DNA of 64,000 nucleotides. Source: Fennellomyces sp. T-0311. Lineage: Eukaryota; Mucoromycota; Mucoromycetes; Mucorales; Lichtheimiaceae. The notes below the pieces were generated by a model. The model searched no databases and was not told where the DNA came from. It worked only from the letters and a program-made list of their open reading frames with translations. Below, piece after piece: positions 34,008 through 45,479 of the stretch (the first letter of the stretch is position 1; the number at the start of each line of letters is the position of its first letter). Where the stretch lies: assembly GCA_025266875.1 (NCBI GenBank), contig JALLLT010000009.1, forward strand, positions 248,001-312,000. The letters are read 5' to 3'. A program made the translations under genes and the position numbers.

Positions 34008-35010
34008 GATCAAAAGGCAAAGAGTGGCGGGGTAAAAGAGCCAGAGCAGAATGGCTACTGGTACATTACAGTCACAGCACCCTTATGATACCACATCTCA
34101 CCAAACGCTCCTTCTCTTTCAGTTTATTACTACAGCCATGTCAACACTATATCTTTCCTGCGTTTATAATAGTACTATGCTATATATATATTGTTGGGCA
34201 CTTTTATCCAAAGATTGTCATTTCTGTTGCATAGCGACTAAGCACAGTCCCTGCACGAGCAGTTCCGAGGAAATAACGCCCAGCACCGCGCAGATCATGC
34301 TGCAGAAGGTATATATCGCTCGGGATCCATCCATCCACGAAAAGTACTGCGGTAAGGTCCCTACGTTCACCGATGCGCAGCTCATCTGATACGGGTGACC
34401 GTGCAAAGATAGCGAAAAGACCGCTAGTGACAGTTTTGCAACTTGGAGGATTACTGAAGCAGCTATTAGAATAGATGCTTCCATTTATCGCTGGCTCAGT
34501 GATTGCAGAGCATGGTTAAAGAGTACTTATAAGGAGCCCGAAAGACCAACATCTGCTGAAATACGGTCTATTAAGTCTTCTCAGTTTGGCTGTCATAAAC
34601 ATTGTTGCTAGGAGGTGTTCTCAAATGTTCCGTTCAGGTGAGGTAACTCAAGTGTATTGCAGATAAAGACTAGGGGCGATGTCGATTGGTCTCGGGATCA
34701 AGATATCTTTACTTGTTCAAGTGATGCAAAGGCTACTACTGACGTGAACGGATATTATCAAATGCTCATTCAAGCTGTGCGTTTCTCGAGTGTGTGCACA
34801 CAGATGAACTTTAGGATGGCATTCTTTGGTCTCGAGCTCAAAATCCCTGCCTACATAGCTGTATGTGCAATCCTTCATATGTTTTTTAATAGGTTCTTGT
34901 TATTTGAATGGGTAGGAATCGATACATTTTTCCATGTTTTGACAATGCATGGACGATAATTGTACATAAAGTAGGTTACAAGTTACAAAACTTGACTACT
35001 AAACCGTCAT
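34008..35010. other. Intergenic
   Basis: 1 kb with fragmentary frames (for example 34657-34959 on +) that match nothing I recognise. AT-rich from 34.5 kb on; it marks the transition to the decaying region. Confidence 0.4.
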
Positions 35011-35927
35011 TTACGCACTAACTGGCTTTACACCAAAGCGCTTTGTAAAGACATCGACGATGACATCGTCACCGGGATACGTTTCCTTGAAGCTTGGTCG
35101 GTCGACGATGCCCTCCAAAAACTCCTTAAGACGAGGGGACTTTTCGACGATGTCAAGTTGGGCGTCACCAAAGATGCCTTGGCTGACCGCTCGTTGGCGA
35201 GCAACAAAAGGTGCAATGGCAATATCGGCAAGTGAATATTGAGATCCAAGGAAATAAGGACCAGAAGGTGCTTGTTCCAAAAGCAACTCGTTGATCTACC
35301 ATCCATGAATCAGCTACCCGGCAAGTTAACATTACTTCTACTTACACGAGTGTATCCTGCCGTCACAGTCTCTTTGTATTCCTTGATGCTTTCTTCATTG
35401 AGGTTACCCAAAGCCTTGAATCCAGCAGGATTGATCTTGGATGCAAAGTACTCAATGACGAATCGGATCTGAGCACGCTGGATTGGGTCACTTGGCAACA
35501 AACTACAGCATGAAATTGTTCAATATCCCATCGATTGCTTCCTGCGTTTGCTCTTGTTACCCTTTTTCCGGCTTCAAGTCGTTGATCAGTTCGATCAGAA
35601 CAAGCGACTCGGCAATATTCTTTCCTTCGATCGTGAGAGCGGGAACCTTGGTCTCGGGGTTCACGTCTTTATACCTATTGCGCGTACGCGTTAACATAAT
35701 GGAAAAAAAAAAGCAAACAAGACCCAACATCATACCAGGAAGGCTTGTTGGCAAGATCGATCTCGACTTTTTCATGAGCAAGTCCAACTTCCTTGAGCGC
35801 GATGGCAGCGCGTTGGGCATACGGGCAAATAGCGGCGGTGTAGAAAATAACTTTTCCAGCTACTCATGCATTTCAGTACAACAATGATTGCGACCGAGCG
35901 ATCAGACAAGTTACCAGCAGTAGACAT
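35011..35927 (-). CDS. Glutathione S-transferase (copy 1)
   Basis: Five exons: 35927-35915 (13 nt), 35859-35736, 35674-35561, 35502-35346, 35295-35011; 230 residues. The thioredoxin-fold half has VIFYTAAICPYAQRAAIALKE with a CPYAQR motif, as in omega/Lambda-type and bacterial-like GSTs, then NPETKVPALTIEGKNIAESL (cis-Pro and the glutathione-binding ESL). An all-helical half follows with YSLADIAIAPF. The cytosolic enzyme would conjugate or reduce with glutathione; the Cys suggests thioltransferase-type chemistry. The 13-nt first exon carries only MSTA. A TATA-like GCATATATATGG lies about 55 bp upstream. A second copy with the same intron positions is at 42.4 kb on +. Confidence 0.93.
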
Positions 35928-36479
35928 TGTGAGTGAAAAAAAAACGGGGATATTGAGACCGAATTTGTCGTGTTGGCGCCATATATATGCATATTCCTTG
36001 CTTAATAATCAATGACACGAAACCCAACCACCGCTGTTTTCAAAGTTTGTTTTCTGCATTGCAAGGCAGTAACAGCTCAAATTTATGGCAAACCATGACC
36101 GCTCCTGTTCTTTTCAATGCTGGTACTCAACAGATTATATATGCTTTCAAGTTTATTCATGTACTGATAAAAGAAGCACGTCTTTGCGAAACAAAGTAGA
36201 AGGATTACGAATATATTCCCGGAAAGGCGATTCGCCACCATCCTGGTTTTCAGGCGCCGCTGTAGACAATCATTTGTGTTCGTAATCTACATACCAACAC
36301 TCTATATGCAAGCATCGGATCCTTGGCTTCTTGCTAAAGAGATTACATAGACTATGGAGAAGCTGACCAACTATTCACAAAGGAATGGATCATTTACTTT
36401 ATACACCAGCTTTTTAAGAACGCGTAGGACGGAACAATTCTGCAGGAAAGCGCAGTAGCCTAACTCGGGCAGATGACCA
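35928..36479. other. Intergenic
   Basis: Promoter side of GST copy 1; AT-rich, no supported gene. Confidence 0.4.
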
Positions 36480-37350
36480 GCGCAATAATTACACGGCATC
36501 TATTTCACCATTTCCGTAATAGTGTACGTGATTCCTCGAACCGTACACTTTTTGACGAGGCGTTGGCCACGGGCTCCCGGTGCTCAGAGAAAACCAGTAC
36601 TATGGCAACTTTGAAACCAGAGTTAATTGATGCTGCGGCTGCGGCGTGTCAGGTTTTCTGCATAACATTCATTTGTTTGTCACCGATATCAGTAACCGGG
36701 CCTTCTCTTCTTCCAGATTTTGCTTATTGATTACCCTACTTTCAATGAAGGCGTATTTTTCGTCATATGACTACTGCAACCAGGCCCTTTGGTCCAGGCA
36801 TTAGCACCACTTGCTGCGACCATTTGGTTAGTAATTCAAAACACATTCTTGGTATTCTTTTCTAATTGAGCGCAAGGAGACAGTTCCCTTGGTTTCAGAA
36901 TTTCGTGGCGATGTATTCCGTAGTAGCCTACCATGGCAACCCGATCGGTTAGCTCATGACGTATGTGGAACCAATCTACAGGTTGTATAGGATCATACCT
37001 TTTCCGAGCATTGCTCTCCAACACGAACACAAACTATGGAGATACCTCCTGAGAACGTTGCGGCCCGAGGAAGCTCTAACACGTTAACTTTGAAGCTTTC
37101 AACAACTTCGTCCGGCATCGTCTCTGTTCAACCAGAGGAGGCTTTCGGGCATGTCGGGTATGCACGTATAGTGCAGTTGATGTACTTGGTACACGGTGGG
37201 TTCCACGTTTTGGTTGCGACAATTACCCGCCCTGGCATAGGCGATATGTGCCCGTCAGGTATCGGACGTAGGCAGTACACCACTTCGCATAGTTGTTGGA
37301 TGCTCTCACCCGACCGACAACCTCGTTCGTCGGATCCTTTGATATCATGA
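36480..37350 (+). repeat. Degenerate coding repeat, arm 1 of an inverted pair
   Basis: This stretch matches, in reverse complement, the stretch at about 54165-54990. Matching blocks include the region around 36788-36840, the segment before and after 37036, and 37150-37345, with visible similarity over most of about 0.85 kb. The conserved parts read as protein in both copies (MATLKP; VSVQPE.AFGH; YLVHG..HVLV.TITRPGI..MCP.GIGR.QY), with intron-like breaks between them, so the ancestor was probably a gene. Both copies contain stops or shifts. I cannot name the family. Confidence 0.7.
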
Positions 37351-38110
37351 AATTTGTTGAGTCTTTCTATCTTTTACCTTGTTATAGGCTTGCTTCAACA
37401 GCCCCGGTCGATGTCAGTGTGTTCAACCACTAAAAACTTTGAGTGGATCGGCGCGTCGCTATTTGTTTTCAATGGTAAGACCGGGATGCCCTGCGTATGA
37501 AGCTAAGAGTTGAACGTTTCTGTAAACTGGTTGCCCTACTTCTTAAAGCTACTCTTTACAACCATGATACACATATCAGAGTACATATATATATGTATAA
37601 AGAATACAAGGAAAAATCAATTTGACATTCAGACGTCCGTGGCATATAACGCTTATCTAGCAATTAAAATCTGTCATACGAGCTAAACTTCTACAGATGT
37701 TGAAAAATACGTGAGCACAAATGTGTATCAAGTCGAAATCGCAAAAGGGAGCGTTTATCCTACATTGCATTCGACTTTTAATGCTGTAATAGACTTTATC
37801 ACAGTACTATGTATGTAACACTATCTTATAGCAATCTCAAGTGCCGTATTTAGGAAAATGGAGGCACAGTTTCTGGAATATACATTGTTGCAAAAGGAAA
37901 TTGTGAATCAGGGTTCACAGTACGCACGAGTCGAGATAAGAGAAATTAAGGGGTGACATAACCATAACTGGATTTAAGTATCTGGATTGAGCTTCTGAAA
38001 AGGTATGATCAAAATAATTAAGGTGTGAATAGCAGCTTTATTTGATTTGATACTTCGGAGGTATTAATAGGATTCTTTGATCTGATTTCTGGGATTCTGA
38101 CAAGACAGTA
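37351..38110. other. Intergenic AT-rich DNA
   Basis: No open frame of interest. Includes a short palindrome ATACATATATATATGTAT near 37580. Confidence 0.4.
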
Positions 38111-38282
38111 CAGTGGCCGCTTTATATAACGATACGATGGTGCAGCCCAAACTTTACCGTTATATCAAAATATCGTTATATAAATTGGGATTTGGCAGTG
38201 ATTATCGTTGTGGTGCATCGAAAATTGTATTGTTATATGAAATTATCGTTATATAAAATATCATTAATTAAAGCGGCTACTG
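38111..38282. mobile_element. Short Tc1/mariner-type MITE (MITE-1)
   Basis: 172 bp flanked by TA on both sides (38109-38110 and 38283-38284). The ends are imperfect inverted repeats: left CAGTGGCCGCTTTATATAAC, right (inward) CAGTAGCCGCTTTAATTAAT. The interior repeats CGTTATATAA-like blocks and has no coding capacity. TA duplication and CAGT termini fit a non-autonomous Tc1/mariner (pogo/Fot-like) element. It overlaps the 3' end of the F-box fragment on -. Confidence 0.8.
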
Positions 38283-38697
38283 TAACAACAAGTTGTGCTG
38301 GATACACAATATAATAGACTAAGAGTGTTGTCCGTGCAGCTACGCGTGAAGGAGCAGTTGTAATGTGCAGTCGCCCATAGTGTTGTATGCGGCACTGCAA
38401 ACAAAGTCGTTCCTTTTCTCCGGATCTTTGAGAAACCGGCAGTGCCCGATAGAACACAGATGACCCTGAACTGAATTCAAGGCAGCGATCACAGAGATCT
38501 AATCTGCGTGCATACAAAAGATCATATGCGTCATGATCAGGTGTTTCTTGCAACTTCTGAGCAAGCTGTGACCAAATGGACGCATCCCGCACCAGCTCGT
38601 GAAAGGAATGGGACACTTTGCCGAGAACCAGCAAGCGCGATGGCTGAAGCAGCTCCAAGATCATCGCCCATAGTTCGTGAGATAAGTAGGGCTGCGG
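38233..38697 (-). pseudogene. F-box/CxxC gene fragment truncated by MITE-1
   Basis: The frame carries an F-box (PYLSHELWAMILELLQPSRLLVLGKVSHSF) and then paired CxxC motifs (LCDRC...LCLQC), the layout of the intact F-box gene at 44.2 kb. There is no ATG before the F-box; the frame is closed upstream by a stop, and its last ~17 codons come from MITE-1. It therefore looks like a truncated or decayed member. It faces the repeat at 36.5-37.35 kb, the same arrangement as at 52.4-55 kb but inverted. Confidence 0.65.
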
Positions 38698-38820
38698 AAG
38701 ATCCCGAGCGACTTTTGGCGTGAATACTTTTTGACGCTAACACGATTCGCGTTGGCAATGATAGCGGTGCGTCTCTTCTTTCCTGCTGCTTGCGCTGCTC
38801 GCCGTTTTGATCTGGCTCTA

Positions 38821-39029
38821 CACCGTAAAAAATCCGCCTGGGCGATTTCGGGGGATGTTGGGATCTTCTGGGATAATAGCGAAATCCCAACATATGGGTA
38901 ACACAGGCTGTGCTTGCGACCCAAGCGAATCCCAGAATATCCCAAAATCTGCCCAACGTTGCTACACAAGATCTCAAAATCGGTTAGCATCTCCTTTATC
39001 CCAGAATATCTGAAGGATTTTTTACGGTG
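38821..39029. mobile_element. TA-flanked MITE with perfect short TIRs (MITE-2)
   Basis: 209 bp bounded by TA dinucleotides. Perfect 15-bp inverted ends: CACCGTAAAAAATCC at 38821-38835 and its complement at 39015-39029. Internal arms continue with weaker complementarity (TCTGGGATAA against TTATCCCAGA). No coding capacity. The different TIR from MITE-1 shows a second family. Confidence 0.8.
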
Positions 39030-39031
39030 TA

Positions 39032-40347
39032 TCTACCATTGCCGCGTTGGTTTTGGAGGGCAGAGGCGTAACCATTCCTCGGAGTCGCCCACAGTCACTT
39101 TATCAGGTATGCTATATAAAACTGACCACGTTACTTCCACTGATGAAAAAAGCATCAAGCTGTGCGCAATTTACCAATATAAAAGTTCGTAATGTTTTCC
39201 TAACGCTCTTTCAAAGTCTCTTTTGCTACCTTAATGCTCCTCGAGAAGCGACCATTTTACAGCAAGAAACAAAGATAAGCTTAAAGGTAAAGAACATTAA
39301 CGATTGATACGACGAGTTTTGCTCAAGATGATAATACAGTACCGATCAGCGCCTACCTTTGGTCACGATAACGAAAAGAAAGACGGATTGACAATTTTTT
39401 TTTCATGGGTTTAGAAAAACTTGTTTATTCTTTCGCTATTGTGGGTTGTGCTCTCTTTTTCTTGAAAACAAAGATAGGTGTCTTTATTGTGAATGCATTG
39501 TTTCGGTTCTCACTCGTTCCAATCTGTAGCTTATTTACGAATCTCTCTTGCGCCTTTGATTGAATCTCCTGCAGTTGTGTTCTGGGTCCAGCATGTCCAG
39601 GTCGCCAGCAGGAAGTGTTGACACAGGCTGCGAATTGCTTCGCAAGGGGCTTAGTATCTGTCTGTCCCCATACCTAAGTCCGTATATGAGTCCGCAAAGC
39701 GCATGCAACATAACGACTCCTAGCCGCCAAATAACGACTCTCTAGCCGCTATTGTGCTTTGCGTCGAGCATGCCACGGTCAGCTATGAATGAGTGTCCGT
39801 TATTCTGCTTGTGGGGTCTTGGATTCCGCTTGTGGAGTCTGGGTACAGTAATTGTGTAGATTGTATACGGAGGTATGGGGGGCCGCTTAGCACATGCAAC
39901 AAATGACCCTTAACCGACTGCCGCGTTTCCGGATCAAGACCGCCTCTACTTGTATTACTCTAAAGAAGAAAGGCCAAAGGTATTACGCTGGTACATCTTC
40001 TGATGGGTTGCTCACTATGGCACAGCCAGTAACGATCACGAATGATGGTCCATTTTCCGGATATTTGTCGCTATAGTACTTTACGTCGCTCCTGGGCCTC
40101 CATTATCATGCTGAACAATACCGTTTTATCTACTATTATCTCCTACGAGCCTTAGTCCATTGCGCACATCCGGGGTTGAGCCACTTCGCTACGCTTCGTG
40201 TCAACACCGTCATACCCCATTTCGAGCGGCTTGTTATCTACAATTATCAATTTCATTTCGGTATTAGCCTTCTAATAGTATCATCGTTTACATTAAAGAA
40301 CAAAGGCCTAACCTTCAAGCGTATTATCCAGTATATATTTTCTGTCT
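39032..40347. other. AT-rich non-coding region
   Basis: Only short frames. Contains an imperfect local repeat (GCTTGTGG-GTCT twice near 39809-39842). No supported gene. Confidence 0.4.
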
Positions 40348-41350
40348 TTGCTGTTTCTCATGATCGATTCGGATAGGGTAGTTATAGTAACAATCATAGT
40401 GGACAGAATTCCTGAATGTTTACCGGAACACATTCAAACATTCAAATTCGATAATTACAGAAATGATGATACCTTTATCGGGCTAGCCCTCGCATCCAAA
40501 CCGTCACTAGAGAAAGTGGCTCTAGAATAAGCATTTGACGAGGTGCTTAGCTCAGATACGGCGGATCTTTTCCATTGGTCTCCTAACAATCGGTATTAGG
40601 TGCTGCATCGATGCGACAGTGATATTTACTGGATTGGTGGTAAACACTATCTAAATATCGCCACTTTAACAATCGGGTTCAATATATACCGGTGGCTCCA
40701 TCGGTCTCAAAAATTTCAGCGCATATATACGTGATTCAAGTCGAACTCTGGCGCGTCCACTCGACAAGTACTCTTCGACATTACCCATTATATACATTCA
40801 ATATGTTAATTAAACTATATTAGACAAATCTTTTATCTTTCACTTTACATGGATTGACAAGCCTCACACTTGCATGTATTACAATTGATACGTATGTTAA
40901 CAGCGACTTGCCCGAACTACTGGAGTGATGCTCTGTATTAAGTACAATTAACTTGGAAGACCTAATTCGATTCTTCAGCAGATGTTCTCAGCTTATCCAA
41001 GCTGAAGCGGTTGACATCACTGCAATTACACAACACTGTCTTTGAAAAACAACCAATGATACAAATTTTGCGTACATAGTATTCAGCACTAGCAAGATGG
41101 AAGACGATAACTGACAGAGTTTAAGACTTATGGAAGAGAAAAAGTTAGCGATATTATACTGGTGGCATGATCTGACATCAAGACCATTACCACCCTGTTT
41201 ATCGATGGATCTTATACTGAAATGGATCCCACATGCAAACAAAGATTTTCCACTGGACTAGACTGCTTGCCAAGGCTCCAAAAGCTACGCTTGTTGAGCT
41301 TGGAAATATTTGAATAAAGCTTATTGCACATTTACGACATATATCATTTG
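40348..41350 (+). pseudogene. Decayed leucine-rich/F-box-like remnant
   Basis: Several + frames separated by stops together read like the LRR part of a mucoralean F-box protein: PEHIQTFKFDNY...LALASKPSLEKVALE at 40390-40530, SLTLACITIDTYVNSDLPELLE near 40860-40928, and a leucine/serine-rich piece with LIRFFSRCSQLIQAEAVDIT at about 40955-41020. Stop codons fall inside, so it cannot be expressed as one protein. The family call is tentative. Confidence 0.45.
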
Positions 41351-42392
41351 ACTACATCACAAATACAAAGTACAGCGCTATCACGTATTGCTATGAAATT
41401 TAGGGAGCCCGTAATATAGTACCATGCACGAATATAATTGTATCGTATGAATGCATGTTACTGTTTCCTTTTCAAATCGAATGTAAGCTTTAACTGTTGA
41501 AACACTGTCGTTACAGTTAGGCAATTATCTCATCTATTGCCCAAAGCCTCTTAGAATTTATAAAAGCAAGCATTCTATCGATTTGCTCTTATGGATCGAT
41601 GATTATGTAATCCGCTTGAAACAGTCAAATAGCCTTCCGCTTCACTTGTGGCCATTTAGAAAGTAGTTTATTTTTATCGTCGACCTCACCTATGTCGCTT
41701 GGAGCCACAGCCCTGAGTTCGGCATCCAAAAAGTTCGGCAAGGGGCTCCTGCTTGCTTGTTATATATATCTGGCGACAGAAACTTCTAAAAATAGAGGTG
41801 TGTACAGAGCATTCCAAGTATAATCTGCCCAAGCACATTAGTATTATCCCATAGGATTGCTCTGCAGCCCACAACACTTTCAGAACAGATATCAGTGAAT
41901 GATGAATGCGATCATTACGTAGACTTATCTCGAGGGGTAATCTATAAGTTACGGTCAAATTATGTAATGTTGCAGGCCATAAGGCCAGATACGGAAGTGC
42001 GGTACCAGCCACATCCCGAAAAGAATAAGTCAGCTGCAAATAGAAATAGCTTACGTCTGTCGAGTAAACAATTTATTCTAAACCATTCATATTCGTTTTA
42101 TTAATTAACGGTATCCGGGGCATGTAGTTGGCAAACCGATTTAATAGAGATAAATTCATCATAATCCTTCTCATTTTTCGAAAAGATGTGTTGCTTTCAC
42201 CGTCAATATATATGACAAGTTTTGCCACTATGCACTATAACTCATTGTAGAGTACCAACAGTGTGAAGTGCAGGAGGGATTATGAGCTGTGATACGTGTT
42301 AACTGCTCCTTCCTTGCAACACAGGAACTAAATTTAAAAAACAGAAATATTTTGTGTCATGCCAACAGATTATTAAGCACTAAAACACGCAC
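41351..42392. other. AT-rich intergenic region
   Basis: No supported gene; the last part is the GST copy 2 promoter. Confidence 0.4.
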
Positions 42393-42400
42393 ATATATAA
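42393..42400 (+). promoter_or_regulatory. TATA box of GST copy 2
   Basis: ATATATAA lies about 40 bp before the ATG at 42440, matching the TATA-like element placed similarly before GST copy 1. Confidence 0.5.
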
Positions 42401-42439
42401 AGCGTCAGCAGCACGACAAACACGATTCCAGTATTCATC

Positions 42440-43355
42440 ATGTCTTCAGCAGGTAAGCTATCTGATCAAATATAGCAATGTTGCCTTACTGAAATGTATG
42501 AGTAGCCAGAAAAGTCACTTTATATACGCTGCCGACTGCCGTTTCCCCTTTTGTCCAGCGAGCAGCCATCGCCCTCAATGAAGTTGGACTTGCTTATGAA
42601 ACATTCGCAATCGACATTTACAATAAGCCATCTTGGTATGCAGTTGCTTTTCATTTTTCTTTTTCATTTTGTTAAGGCGCACGCTTAACAGGTATAAAAA
42701 CGTGAATCCCGAGACCAAGGTTCCTGTTCTTACAATCCAAGGAAAGAATATTGCCGAGTCCCTAATTATTATCGAACTGATCAACGACTTGAAGCCAGAA
42801 AAGGGGTAATACGAAAGAGCAACGCAGGAATCTTAACGATAGGTATTAAGCAATTTCACGCTCTAGTTTGTTGCCAAGTGACCCAATTCTGCGTGCTCAG
42901 ATTCGATTTGTCATTCAGTTCTATGATACCAAGATCTTTTCTGCAGGAAACAATGCTTTGTCAGACTTGAGTGACCAAGGTCTCAAGAGATATGTAGATA
43001 CAGTTACTCCCGGATACGCTCGTGTAATGATATATTATAACAGTTCATGCCTGTGTAGCTAATTCATGGACGGTAGATAAATGAGTTGCTTTTGGAACAA
43101 GCATCTTCCGGTCCTTACTTCCTTGGATCTCGATACTCGCTTGCCGATATTGCCATTGCACCTTTTGCTGCTCGACAAAAGGCAATCATTGGAGCCGTCT
43201 TTCCAAACATTCATATTGATATCATTGATAAATCCCCTCGTCTCAAGGAGTTTATGGAGGGCATTGTCGACCGACCAAGCTTCAAGGATACTTATCCTGG
43301 TGACAAGGTCATCGTCGATGACTTTGTGGAACACTTTATTACAAACCCCAAATAA
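42440..43355 (+). CDS. Glutathione S-transferase (copy 2)
   Basis: Five exons: 42440-42452, 42506-42635, 42692-42805, 42867-43023, 43077-43355; 230 residues. It is a clear paralogue of the copy at 35 kb: same five-exon layout, same phases, and identical blocks such as LLPSDPI-RAQIRFVI and EKSPRLKEF-type helices. Differences are informative. The CPYAQR motif is replaced by VSPFVQR, so the likely catalytic cysteine is lost, with two extra residues there and two fewer at the C terminus. It may have changed chemistry to Ser/Tyr-type conjugation or lost activity. The frame is fully open, so it is probably still expressed. Confidence 0.9.
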
Positions 43356-44219
43356 TGTCTAACGAAGCAAAGATTATATAGCAAAGAGGTCAACATCTAG
43401 TTTTGCAAACAGTAAAATGTATGTTACTATTGTACAAACATTATCAATGATCAAATTAAAGTAGTAGTAACATTATTAAGTCGCTGTTATCAGAAAGTAT
43501 TAAGCGTTAGCACCGTGATATATAGCAATATCCACTTGCCAATTCAAGCGGGTTTGTTCTGACGTACCCGTTTGATGGAAACCAAGTTAACTGTGCACTC
43601 CTCCCACCTTGATCAATACTAACTTGCGAATATTGTTGGGTTCATCCGTTATACGTGTTATCTTTGCACTTCAATCATATCAATGAAATTTGAGAAAAAT
43701 AAAACAGTTATGACAACTACGTAAGTTTGGCATTTTTTGGTGTAGAAATATCACTTACCTTACTTGTACTTTTGATTACGCGAACACAAAAAAGTAAGAC
43801 CAGAAGTACAGTATGAAGTTACATAATTGGGGGCCTTCTAAACGTAAGCTCTGCCTCTACACAGTTATAAGATTGCCCGTTTATAACGATACTTCAGACA
43901 AAGGAACCACGTCATTTTGCCTTCGGTGATACCACGGTCAACGAATTAATAAGGGAAGGGGTTTCATTATAAAAAGGATAATTAATAATAATTTACGAAT
44001 GGAACGAAAACCTGCAGTGAAAAGAGGGAATAAAAGATAAATGGAACCACGTCATTTTGCCTTCGGTGATACCACGGTCAACGATTCCTACGCGTTTATC
44101 AGTATAAAATGACGTAATGAATCTGTAAGTTTAAAAGCAAGTTTAAAGCGATTGACGGGCCAGCCACCCAGTCTTTCTTTTTCCTCTTTTGCCAATCCTT
44201 CATAGTTATATTTTTATCA
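43356..44219. other. Intergenic with a direct repeat
   Basis: AT-rich region between GST copy 2 and the F-box gene. It carries the 42-bp direct repeat pair listed separately and presumably the F-box promoter. Confidence 0.5.
43903..44084 (+). repeat. Pair of identical 42-bp direct repeats, 140 bp apart
   Basis: Positions 43903-43944 and 44043-44084 are identical, beginning GGAACCACGTCATTTTGCCT and ending GGTCAACGA. The spacer is AT-rich and different. The second copy ends 135 bp before the F-box ATG, so the pair sits in the promoter. Each unit contains an ACGTCA core (CRE/bZIP-like). Confidence 0.85.
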
Positions 44220-45479
44220 ATGTCTTTTCAAGAAGAGGAGAAAGATCTAGCATCTGATTACCTAATCACCAAATTGCCGCTTGAACTGTGGGACCAAATA
44301 CTCCTGTACATTTCTCCTTCACAGTTGACAGTCTTGGCGCGAGCGTCTAAAGCATTCCGACGGATCGTCCGTGGTCTTTCTGTGTGGAATACTATTTGGA
44401 ATACAGCCAAACTTAATAATGGAAATACAAGTAACGTGCCTCACCAAGGCTTTTATGAGAGTGTTCTCGCCTCCAGCGATCAAATCTGCGAAGGCTGTTA
44501 CCGTTATCTCAGTATATTCCAAATTAAGCATATACTGGACCGAGAGCATACAGAGGAGCTTCTGAAAACATCCAGATTCAGTGACACAGAAATTCTGTGC
44601 GATTCGTGCAATGCCTCTCGTTGCGATCTATGGGCAAAGCGACAGCAGGAGTTATTGGAGAAGCGGCAAGGAGAGCTGGAATATTACCTCCAGATTAGGT
44701 TAAGGGCCAAAAGATGCAACGCAAGTCTTCTACCGGACCAGCAGCTCCCGTACATATATTCCGGAAATCAAGAGGATATGCAGACAACCATTGATTTTAT
44801 CTTTCGTGAATCCATTCATACAGAGTTTGAAGTCTTGCTCTCACGCAAAGTTAGACAATCGAAACTGGTGACCAAGCTACAATCCCGCGGAATACAATTT
44901 CGAAAAGGTTGCCAGACGTTCCAGGGCAGCAGTTATGTGAAGTACGGAAAGGACATCTCTTTGGAAGCGGCAGCAGAATCAATAGCAAGGTCGGACTGGC
45001 TTCGTCGCAACACTGAATATGAGACCATCCGAAAACGATTGAAGCATGGCCTATCAAAATCAGATCACGCGTCGTCATCGTCCTTTGTAAAAGAAGCCTT
45101 AAAAAGATACATCCGTATGCGAATCCAAAGCGGCCAGTGGTCTCATGTGAAAGATGATCCCAATACATCGGCGCGACCGCCTAGCTCGCTTTGGAGCCTC
45201 ATCGAAGAATTGTCACCTGCCGTGTGCGAGGATTATGCAATGCACTGTATTTTTCAATATACTCGGATAGTGCCCAGCGAACCCCACAAATTGGTCAACA
45301 AAGAGATCATGCAAGCAATGAATATCGGTGCATGGATTGCGAGAAAGCATTCCTCGTCAACAATATTGCCGACTGTGCCGCTCAGTCAAGGTTTATTGTC
45401 GTTCTTAGGGCTGTCATTATTCAGAATGTTGCTTAAAAGCTGCAAAGCTAAATTGCGGGAGAAAAGGAGTAGCTTCTGA
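44220..45479 (+). CDS. F-box protein with paired CxxC motifs
   Basis: Single exon, 419 residues. An F-box at about residues 17-60 (KLPLELWDQILLYISPSQLTVLARASKAFRRI) predicts binding to Skp1 in an SCF ubiquitin ligase. Two CxxC pairs follow (CEGC at 90-93, CDSC at 127-130) and probably bind one zinc. The middle is charged and helical (KRQQELLEKRQGELEYYLQIRLRAKRCNAS), a possible coiled coil. The C-terminal half has no recognised substrate domain. It is the only intact member of a local family (38.2, 45.7 and 52.4 kb are damaged). The substrate is unknown. Confidence 0.8.
   Translation: MSFQEEEKDLASDYLITKLPLELWDQILLYISPSQLTVLARASKAFRRIVRGLSVWNTIWNTAKLNNGNTSNVPHQGFYESVLASSDQICEGCYRYLSIFQIKHILDREHTEELLKTSRFSDTEILCDSCNASRCDLWAKRQQELLEKRQGELEYYLQIRLRAKRCNASLLPDQQLPYIYSGNQEDMQTTIDFIFRESIHTEFEVLLSRKVRQSKLVTKLQSRGIQFRKGCQTFQGSSYVKYGKDISLEAAAESIARSDWLRRNTEYETIRKRLKHGLSKSDHASSSSFVKEALKRYIRMRIQSGQWSHVKDDPNTSARPPSSLWSLIEELSPAVCEDYAMHCIFQYTRIVPSEPHKLVNKEIMQAMNIGAWIARKHSSSTILPTVPLSQGLLSFLGLSLFRMLLKSCKAKLREKRSSF

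Noticed and set aside
34657..34959. + frame of 100 codons with a hydrophobic tail
   Set aside because: No ATG in a convincing place and no recognised family; kept only as a note in the intergenic entry.
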